DNA from: Nitrospirota bacterium
GTDB taxonomy: Bacteria; Nitrospirota; Thermodesulfovibrionia; Thermodesulfovibrionales; UBA1546
Direction: 5' to 3'
Assembly: GCA_016208915.1 (NCBI GenBank)
Contig: JACQXE010000004.1
Span: forward strand, 1 to 64,000
DNA length: 64,000 nt
Shown: piece by piece, positions 56,975 through 64,000 of the stretch
How positions within the stretch are numbered: position 1 is the stretch's first letter
Layout: every line of letters starts with the position of its first letter
Notes under the pieces: model-generated
Database searches by the model: none
What the model was told of the DNA's origin: nothing
The model's input: only the letters and a program-made list of their open reading frames with translations
Made by a program: the position numbers and the translations under genes

Positions 56975-59548
56975 ATGTCTGAACTGACTCCTATAATGAA
57001 ACAATACTCAAACATCAAAGAAAAATATAAGGACTGCATCCTTATGTTCAGGCTCGGTGATTTTTATGAGATGTTTGGTGAGGATGCAAAAATTGCCTCA
57101 AAGATCCTGCAGATAGCCCTTACGTCAAGAGATAAATCAAAGGAAGAACCGGTACCCATGTGCGGCATACCGCATTTTGCCTCTGAGACCTATATAACAA
57201 AATTAATTAAGGCAGGACAGAAGGTTGCAATATGCGAGCAACTTGAAGATGCATCAAAGGCAAAAGGGATTGTTCAGAGGGATGTAATTAGGGTGATAAC
57301 ACCGGGAACACACACGCCGGAACATCCGAAAGAAAACAGTTATATTCTAAGCTTTTTCCCGGACGGCAAAAAAAATGGCATAGCAGCCGCCGACATATCA
57401 ACAGGAGAATTTATCATTTACGAGACTTCAGAGCCTGCTGAAGACGAATTCAGCAGGTTTGAGCCGAAAGAGATTCTCTGCCCTGCAGCGCTGAAGGACA
57501 ATCTTCACTATTCAGATATATTAAGGAATTTATATATAACAACATATGAGGACTGGGCATTTGATTATGCTGAGGCTTATAAAGCCCTTTTGATGCACTT
57601 CAAGGTTTCTTCTCTTGAAGGCTACGGCTGCGAAGGTATGAATGCCGCAATATCTGCTGCAGGAGCGCTTATAAACTACCTTGAAGAAACCCAGAAAGAG
57701 AATCTGAATTTTAAAAAGGTCTCAACACTTAAACAGACCTCATTCATGTTCCTCGATTCAGCAACCCAGAGAAATCTCGAGTTAGTACATAATCTCAAAG
57801 ACAGAACAGAAGAAAATACACTCCTCTGGGCGCTTGACGAGACATTAACGCCAATGGGCGGAAGGTATCTGAGGGGGTTGATTCTGCGGCCGTTTATAGA
57901 CATAAAGGAAATACACAAAAAGCAGGCTGCCGTGGAATATCTTATCGAAGATTACGAATTGACCGAGACGCTTCGCACCAATCTGAGAAAGGTACAGGAT
58001 ATTGAAAGACTGTCAAATAGGATTGCCACAAAAAATGCAAACCCGAGGGATCTGATTGCAATAAAAAATTCCATTACATCTCTGCCTTCAATCAGAAAAG
58101 GCCTTCTTTCAGCACAGGAACCATACCTTAAATCAACAGGAGAAGAGATATCAGAGTTCGGCTCGATTAAGACGCTGATAGAGTCAGCCATAATGGATAA
58201 TCCGCCTGTAAGTCTCAGAGACGGCGGAATCATAAAAAATGGCTTTAACAAAGAAATTGATGAGTTGCGAAGGGTATCGAATAGCGGAAAGTCTTTTATT
58301 GCAGAACTTGAGATGCAGGAAAGAGAAAGGACCGGAATTTCATCTCTAAAGGTAGGCTTTAACAAAATCTTTGGCTATTACATCGAGGTGACAAAGACAA
58401 ATCTTGATCAGGTCCCTGACCACTATATAAGGAAGCAGACACTTATCGGAGGAGAAAGGTTTATAACTCCTGAACTTAAAGAATACGAAACAAAAGTAAT
58501 AGGCGCAGAAGAAAAACTGAAAAATATTGAATATCAGGTTTTTAATGATATACTTGATGAACTTCAGAAAGAATCACTGAACCTTTCAAAAACAGCAAAC
58601 GCTGCTGCTGCAATAGACTTTCTTCTTTCAATGGCAGTTATAGCAAAAAGGAACAACTATATTAAACCAATAGTTGATGAGAGCGGTGTAATAGATATTC
58701 TGGATGGCAGACATCCTGTGCTCGAAAGGATTCAGGGAGAGGAACGTTTTATTCCCAATAGCATCCATTTCAATAATGATGACCAGCGGCTGCTGATAAT
58801 AACCGGTCCCAATATGGCAGGCAAATCAACATATATGAGGCAAATAGCGCTTATAGTACTCATGGCACAGATAGGAGGTTTTGTTCCTGCTTCTGCGGCA
58901 GGGATAGGAATAGTTGACAGAATATTCACGAGAATCGGAGCATCTGATTTTATAACAAAGGGGCAAAGCACATTCATGGTCGAGATGATAGAGACAGCAA
59001 ACATCCTCAATAACGCAACAGGGCAGAGCCTTATCATAATTGATGAGGTCGGAAGAGGCACAAGCACATTTGACGGAATAAGCATTGCATGGGCTGTTGC
59101 AGAACATATAGCAAAGACAATCAAGGCAAAGACATTGTTTGCAACCCATTACAATGAACTAACAGAATTAGCGCTTACACTTGAGGGAGTCAAAAACTAT
59201 ACTGTATCAGTAAAAGAATGGGGGGATGAGATAATATTTTTAAGAAAGGTTGAGGCGGGATCCGCTGACAAAAGCTATGGGATACAGGTCGCAAGGCTTG
59301 CAGGCCTCCCGTCAGTAGTAATAACAAGGGCAAAGGAGGTACTGACTAATCTTGAAAAGGAAGAGCTCAACGAGGCAGGCGAACCAAAATTCGCATCCGG
59401 GAAACAGAAAAAAGGTGTCCAGCTTGATCTCTTCTCAGTTATGAGCGAACCTATACTTGCAGAAATAATGCGCCTCGATATAGAAACCTTAACTCCACAG
59501 GATGCATTAACCAAGATTAAAGAGTTCAAAAAAAAGATTACATCATAA
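56975..59548 (+). CDS. mutS: DNA mismatch repair protein MutS
   Basis: TPIMKQYSNIKEKYKDCILMFRLGDFYEMFGEDA...ITGPNMAGKSTYMRQIALIVLMAQIG. Confidence 0.97.
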   Translation: MSELTPIMKQYSNIKEKYKDCILMFRLGDFYEMFGEDAKIASKILQIALTSRDKSKEEPVPMCGIPHFASETYITKLIKAGQKVAICEQLEDASKAKGIVQRDVIRVITPGTHTPEHPKENSYILSFFPDGKKNGIAAADISTGEFIIYETSEPAEDEFSRFEPKEILCPAALKDNLHYSDILRNLYITTYEDWAFDYAEAYKALLMHFKVSSLEGYGCEGMNAAISAAGALINYLEETQKENLNFKKVSTLKQTSFMFLDSATQRNLELVHNLKDRTEENTLLWALDETLTPMGGRYLRGLILRPFIDIKEIHKKQAAVEYLIEDYELTETLRTNLRKVQDIERLSNRIATKNANPRDLIAIKNSITSLPSIRKGLLSAQEPYLKSTGEEISEFGSIKTLIESAIMDNPPVSLRDGGIIKNGFNKEIDELRRVSNSGKSFIAELEMQERERTGISSLKVGFNKIFGYYIEVTKTNLDQVPDHYIRKQTLIGGERFITPELKEYETKVIGAEEKLKNIEYQVFNDILDELQKESLNLSKTANAAAAIDFLLSMAVIAKRNNYIKPIVDESGVIDILDGRHPVLERIQGEERFIPNSIHFNNDDQRLLIITGPNMAGKSTYMRQIALIVLMAQIGGFVPASAAGIGIVDRIFTRIGASDFITKGQSTFMVEMIETANILNNATGQSLIIIDEVGRGTSTFDGISIAWAVAEHIAKTIKAKTLFATHYNELTELALTLEGVKNYTVSVKEWGDEIIFLRKVEAGSADKSYGIQVARLAGLPSVVITRAKEVLTNLEKEELNEAGEPKFASGKQKKGVQLDLFSVMSEPILAEIMRLDIETLTPQDALTKIKEFKKKITS

Positions 59549-59563
59549 AAATTATGTACACTA

Positions 59564-59692
59564 CAGAGCAGGATATAGTATTTTCGCTCATTCTCGGCCT
59601 TCGGCCTCCGAGGTTTTTGCCTCTTGATTATTTATATACATACTGTTGGAATATCAGCAAAAAAATCCGCTCAAATACTATATCCTGCTCTG
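59564..59692. repeat. Long-hairpin interspersed repeat, copy E (AT-core subtype)
   Basis: Arms CAGAGCAGGATATAGTATTTT ... AAATACTATATCCTGCTCTG. Confidence 0.9.
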
Positions 59693-59716
59693 GGATTTAT
59701 ATATAAAGACTTCAAT

Positions 59717-60241
59717 ATGGCAAAAGGATGCATACATATATACACAGGGAATGGCAAAGGGAAAACAACTGCTGTTGTGGGCCTGGCGCTGCGGGCAAAA
59801 AGCAGAGGGTTGCGCGTGCTCTTTGTGCAATTCATGAAAGGCAGTATGGATTCAGGCGAGATCAGTCTATTGAAGAGTATATCTGTAAAGATAAAAAAAT
59901 TTCCTAAAATACTTTCCCCCTATTTCCATCCTGATATAGACAAAAAAAAACTCCAAAAGCACGCAAAAGAAGCAGTTACCTATCTTAAAAAGATCATGGC
60001 AGATAAAAAGTTCGATATGATCATCCTCGATGAATTCAACTGTCTCCTTAAAGAAGGCATCCTAACAGATACCATAGCTATCGACCTTTTATCGGTTAAG
60101 CCGGCCGGCATAGAACTTATACTCACAGGAAGAGGCGCAACAAAAAAACTCATCAGAGCCTCTGATTACGTCACAGATATGCGGATGATTAAGCATCCCT
60201 TTTCCAAAGGCATAAAGGCAAGAGAAGGCATTGAGTATTAG
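59717..60241 (+). CDS. Cob(I)yrinic acid a,c-diamide adenosyltransferase (CobO/BtuR family)
   Basis: MAKGCIHIYTGNGKGKTTAVVGLALRAKSRGLRVLFVQFMKG; start chosen at 59717 after hairpin repeat. Confidence 0.88.
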   Translation: MAKGCIHIYTGNGKGKTTAVVGLALRAKSRGLRVLFVQFMKGSMDSGEISLLKSISVKIKKFPKILSPYFHPDIDKKKLQKHAKEAVTYLKKIMADKKFDMIILDEFNCLLKEGILTDTIAIDLLSVKPAGIELILTGRGATKKLIRASDYVTDMRMIKHPFSKGIKAREGIEY

Positions 60242-60400
60242 CCTTTTGAAAATTTTGATATAAATACTTGATGCCTTGCTTAAAAGAGAGTATTATTAGG
60301 GCAAAATATTGGATTAAGAGGAGGTGATTTCTAAGATAGCATAATATAACTGGATCAGTATTACTAACCTTAAACTCCAACTAAGGGGGAGGATGGATTT

Positions 60401-61945
60401 ATGGAAGAAAAATGTAAGATCGAAAAAAAGGGAGGTTGGTCCAGTCTGTTAAAGAACGAAGACTGGCTTGCTGTCTGGTTAGGAGCTTTAATCATTGTAT
60501 TAATTCTCGCCTCATACAATTGGAAACTTATAGATCTTTCCAAAATCAACGTAAATTTCAAATGGACAACAGACAGTCAGATTGCTTTGCGTACTGCAAA
60601 ATGGAAAAATTCCATAGATCCGCTTATAAAAGAGGCTGAGGCAAAAGGGGAACAGGGAACTGTCATAAGGCTTCAGGCTCTTAAAGAAGCGCTGGATCAG
60701 GGAGACCGGAAGGCTATTGTCAAGGCAGCCGGAAAGGTCGAAAATATAGGTGGAATTCCAGCTGAACTCGGAAAGGAAATTGCAGACCGTTCAAAGGCTG
60801 AGACTGCAAAAACCCTTAAATGGGACAATTTATCCAGTGTTATTAAGATCGGGATAGCCTTTCTCATAATTTCTTCAATCGGGATTATCCTGCTGGGCAG
60901 ATCTATCGGCAAATATATTGCTGGTTTTCCTGTTGTCTTTTTCCTTGCATGGCTTTCTCGATTTTTGGCTGGCAATGCATTGCCAAGTGACTGGGGAATA
61001 GAATACGTTATCTTCGCTCTCATCGTTGGTCTTGCTATAAGCAACACTGTCGGTCTTCCAGGATGGGTAAAAGAGGCTGTACAGACTGAGTATTATATAA
61101 AGACAGGGCTGGTAATTCTTGGTGCTGGACTGCTATTTTTTGAGATACTTCAGGCAGGCGCCCTTGGAATTATACAGGCGCTTCTTGTAATCCTTGTTGT
61201 CTGGTACTGCTGCTTCTGGCTCTGTAGAAAGCTAAAAGTCGATGACGAATTTGCAGTAATGCTTTCAAGCGCAGTCTCTATCTGCGGTGTTTCTGCTGCA
61301 ATAGCAAGTTGCGGCGCAATTGAGGGCGACAAAAAGAAGCTCTCATATGTTACTTCCCTTGTCCTAATCTGCGCTGTACCTATGATGGTCCTGATGCCTT
61401 GGGCGGTCAAGGCACTGGGTATCCCGGATTTGGTTGGAGGCGCATGGCTTGGAGGCACACTCGACACAAGCGGTTCTGTTGTTGCTGCAGGCGCCCTTAT
61501 CAGCGAACCTGCGATGAAAACAGGCGTTATAGTAAAGTTTTCACAGAACGCATTAATCGGTGTTGCAGCGTTTATACTGTCTATCTGGTGGACATTTAAA
61601 AAAGGAGCAGCAGCAGGACAGCGGCCTACCGCTGGTGTCATATGGGAACGCTTTCCAAAATTTGTATTGGGATTTATTGTAGCCTCATTTGTCTTTTCAT
61701 TCATACTGCCTCTCGATACAGTCAACGACACAAAGAAGGCGCTGACCGAATTGAGAACTTGGTGGTTTGCACTCGCCTTTGTATCGATAGGTCTTGAGAC
61801 ACGGTTTCTTGATATGATGAAGATGGAAGGCGGCCGGCCGGCTGCAGCCTTTTTACTTGCACAGAGTTTCAATATAATCTGGACACTAATACTGGCATAC
61901 CTTCTTTTTGGCGGGATTATTTTCGCGGTGCCTGATATACGGTAG
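60401..61945 (+). CDS. YeiH/UPF0324-family putative sulfate exporter
   Basis: VIFALIVGLAISNTVGLPGWVKEAVQTEYYIKTGLVILGAGLLF...GGAWLGGTLDTSGSVVAAGAL. Confidence 0.82.
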   Translation: MEEKCKIEKKGGWSSLLKNEDWLAVWLGALIIVLILASYNWKLIDLSKINVNFKWTTDSQIALRTAKWKNSIDPLIKEAEAKGEQGTVIRLQALKEALDQGDRKAIVKAAGKVENIGGIPAELGKEIADRSKAETAKTLKWDNLSSVIKIGIAFLIISSIGIILLGRSIGKYIAGFPVVFFLAWLSRFLAGNALPSDWGIEYVIFALIVGLAISNTVGLPGWVKEAVQTEYYIKTGLVILGAGLLFFEILQAGALGIIQALLVILVVWYCCFWLCRKLKVDDEFAVMLSSAVSICGVSAAIASCGAIEGDKKKLSYVTSLVLICAVPMMVLMPWAVKALGIPDLVGGAWLGGTLDTSGSVVAAGALISEPAMKTGVIVKFSQNALIGVAAFILSIWWTFKKGAAAGQRPTAGVIWERFPKFVLGFIVASFVFSFILPLDTVNDTKKALTELRTWWFALAFVSIGLETRFLDMMKMEGGRPAAAFLLAQSFNIIWTLILAYLLFGGIIFAVPDIR

Positions 61946-62085
61946 GATCAAGGCTTTATGCGTTATATGTATAATTGCAAGAAACTAAGTAAAACATTAA
62001 AGTGTCACAGTATCACTGTATCAAAGCTTAGTGGCTATGATAACTCTGAATCTGTGATACAAATAAAGGTGAAAGGAGGTGAACT

Positions 62086-62592
62086 ATGAAAAGTATGTTA
62101 AGGACAGGCTTCTCTGTTGCACTGGCCATAATGTTTCTCATGAGCGTAGGATATGCTGTTGATTCAAAATATTCAGCAGACACTATCAAGAAGGTCGATG
62201 AATTTAAGATTCTGAAAAGAGATAAAAAGGACATGCCTGAATCTCTCCCTGGCGTTAAAAATATTAAAGCTGAAGAATTGAAATCTTGGATCGACCAGAA
62301 AAAGAAGATCGTTATTCTGGACAATCGTCCTGCTGATGAATTTGAGAAGGAGCATATACCAGGCGCTGTCAGACTCAATTCAGACGATCTTCTCGATGAC
62401 TCAAAAAAGGCTGAACAGGCAGGTCTTAAGAAAGACGATATCATTGCCGCATATTGCAACGGCGCAAAGTGCTGGCGGTCTCCTGCAGTGTCTGTTATGT
62501 TACAAAATTTAGGGTACAAAAATATCAATTGGTTACGTGATGGGCTTCCTGAATGGGTCAAAAAAGGCTACCCAACAGCAGAAGGCAAATAA
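62086..62592 (+). CDS. Rhodanese-like domain protein, secreted
   Basis: Signal peptide; KKIVILDNRPADEFEKEHIPGAVRLNSDDL...IAAYCNGAKCWRSPA. Confidence 0.88.
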   Translation: MKSMLRTGFSVALAIMFLMSVGYAVDSKYSADTIKKVDEFKILKRDKKDMPESLPGVKNIKAEELKSWIDQKKKIVILDNRPADEFEKEHIPGAVRLNSDDLLDDSKKAEQAGLKKDDIIAAYCNGAKCWRSPAVSVMLQNLGYKNINWLRDGLPEWVKKGYPTAEGK

Positions 62593-62600
62593 TTTTTTTT

Positions 62601-62630
62601 TATAGGGGCATGGGATACTATGCCCCTATA
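62601..62630 (+). terminator. Terminator after rhodanese gene
   Basis: TATAGGGGCATGGGATACTATGCCCCTATA followed by T-rich tract. Confidence 0.8.
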
Positions 62631-62778
62631 TTTGTGTTTTTTTCCGACGGAAAACTATATCTGTGCTTTTTTTTAACACCGTTCTCCTTGAAAAATTATA
62701 TTAGAAAAAATAGCAACCATCTATGTTTTTATATAAATAAAGTATATTATTATAAATTAACAAGATGAGGTGTGACAG

Positions 62779-64000
62779 ATGACAAATTCGTGGCATTCGA
62801 TAGCGGTAGCCGAGGTCTTACAGGAACTAACCACTGATCTTCATAGAGGTTTAACTATTGATGAGGTAAAAACAAGAGTCGAAAGATACGGCACCAATGA
62901 ACTTAAAAAAGAAGGAAAAGTCTCACCATTAAGATTATTCATAAATCAGTTTAAAAATATCCTCATAATAATTCTCATTGTAGCTATCGGATTTTCTGCA
63001 CTTATAGGGGAATTTATTGATGCCATCATCATTAGCGTGATAGTAGTATTCACAGCAGTTTTAGGTTTTATTCAGGAGTACCGTGCAGAAAAAGCACTCG
63101 AGGCACTCAAAAGAATGCTTTTCCCAACAATAACTGCATTAAGAGATGGCAAGGAGAAAGATATTCCTATAAAAGAACTCGTGCCTGGAGATATACTGCT
63201 GCTTGAGGCTGGGGATAAGATACCGGCAGATGCAAGATTGGTTGAGAACTATTCCCTGAGATGTGATGAGTCGTCCCTAACTGGAGAATCGCTGCCTGTA
63301 GGCAAAGATACTGCCTCATTGTCTCAGGATGTGCGAGTAAGTGACAGAAAAAATATGATATTCACAGGGACCACTGTCACGTATGGAAGAGGAAAGGCTG
63401 TTGTTACATCCACAGGCATGAATACAGAGTTTGGTAAAATTGCGAGGGAGGTAATGGAAGTCAAAACTGAAAAAACACCTCTGGAAAAAAGAACAGAAGA
63501 AATAGGAAAATGGCTCGGTATAATCGCCTTGGGAATATGTTTCATAGTTGCAGGTATCAGCATATTAAGAGAGATATTAGGAAGTGGAACGATAGACCTG
63601 CAATTTATTATAACAATGGTTATGTTTGCTGTAGCGCTCGCCGTTGCTGCAGTACCCGAAGCTTTAGCAGCCATAGTTACAGGAGCTCTTGCAATAGGAA
63701 TGCGCCAGATGGCAAAAAACCATGCGCTCGTAAGAAAAATGTCTGCGGTAGAAACGCTTGGATGCACAACAGTTATATGCTCAGATAAAACTGGAACATT
63801 AACAAAGGGAGAAATGACTGTAAGAAAAATATTCTCTGAGCAAAAGTTGATTGAGGTGAGCGGTGCAGGATATGCACCAATCGGAGAATTTAAAGGGGCT
63901 GACATATCAAAAAGTAATTCATATCTTCATATGTTTCTGAAAAGCGGTACTCTATGCAATGATTCAGACCTTCATGAAAAAGATGGCAAATGGCTTATAA
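62779..64000 (+). CDS. Cation-translocating P-type ATPase (P2-type), partial at window end
   Basis: Open frame from ATG 62779 (MTNSWHSIAVAEVLQEL); DESSLTGESLPV, AVPEALAAIVTGALAIGM, CSDKTGTLTKGEMTV; not in ORF track because no stop in window. Confidence 0.93.
   Translation, partial: MTNSWHSIAVAEVLQELTTDLHRGLTIDEVKTRVERYGTNELKKEGKVSPLRLFINQFKNILIIILIVAIGFSALIGEFIDAIIISVIVVFTAVLGFIQEYRAEKALEALKRMLFPTITALRDGKEKDIPIKELVPGDILLLEAGDKIPADARLVENYSLRCDESSLTGESLPVGKDTASLSQDVRVSDRKNMIFTGTTVTYGRGKAVVTSTGMNTEFGKIAREVMEVKTEKTPLEKRTEEIGKWLGIIALGICFIVAGISILREILGSGTIDLQFIITMVMFAVALAVAAVPEALAAIVTGALAIGMRQMAKNHALVRKMSAVETLGCTTVICSDKTGTLTKGEMTVRKIFSEQKLIEVSGAGYAPIGEFKGADISKSNSYLHMFLKSGTLCNDSDLHEKDGKWLI

Noticed and set aside
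61150-61872. 240-aa minus-strand ORF inside the YeiH-like gene
   Set aside because: Antisense shadow ORF of a well-supported CDS; no recognisable motif
1-64000. tRNA, rRNA, CRISPR array or prophage structural genes
   Set aside because: No convincing signature seen on either strand by eye; tRNAscan-SE/Infernal would be decisive

Overview
64 kb bacterial window (roughly 42% GC by eye). Gene content suggests an anaerobic Nitrospirota/Thermodesulfovibrionia-like genome, but that placement is inference only. Contents from left to right: (1) 0-6.9 kb accessory region: IS3-type transposase tail abutting a beheaded hicA, EndoQ-like gene, PIN/RHH toxin-antitoxin, a TIR-like (CAP12/Pycsar-effector type) protein, and an R-M pair whose methyltransferase is split by an apparent 1-nt frameshift. 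(2) 7-25 kb respiratory/nitrosative-stress block: Crp/Fnr regulator, CcoN-like small membrane protein, DUF1858, octaheme nitrite reductase-like protein with a CXXCK heme, two HAO-superfamily octaheme cytochromes, rubredoxin, a monoheme/CopD-like/cyt-b5-like fusion, porins, rubrerythrin and a flavodiiron protein. Four ATGA-N6-TCAT palindromes sit in its promoters. (3) 25-52 kb: two hybrid histidine kinases (one split by a poly-A frameshift), a CHASE protein with a CSYCKKIR..CPEC tail, AddA-like helicase, and housekeeping genes (recO, rnc, proC, hisS, rnr, rpsP, ffh, trxA and others), with pseudogene remnants and a Phd/VapC-like pair. (4) 53.1-56.1 kb defense island: TIR-like protein, DNA methyltransferase with SNase-like tail, MjaI-like REase. 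It lies between an anti-sigma/HATPase-like gene and a STAS-like gene, and a perfect 22-bp tandem duplication covers the first gene's start codon. (5) 57-64 kb: mutS, cobO-like, YeiH-like exporter, rhodanese, P-type ATPase (runs off the window). There is also an interspersed long-hairpin repeat (5 copies, covarying arms) and several degenerate heptanucleotide tandem repeats embedded in frame in conserved genes. No CRISPR array, rRNA or tRNA was recognised.
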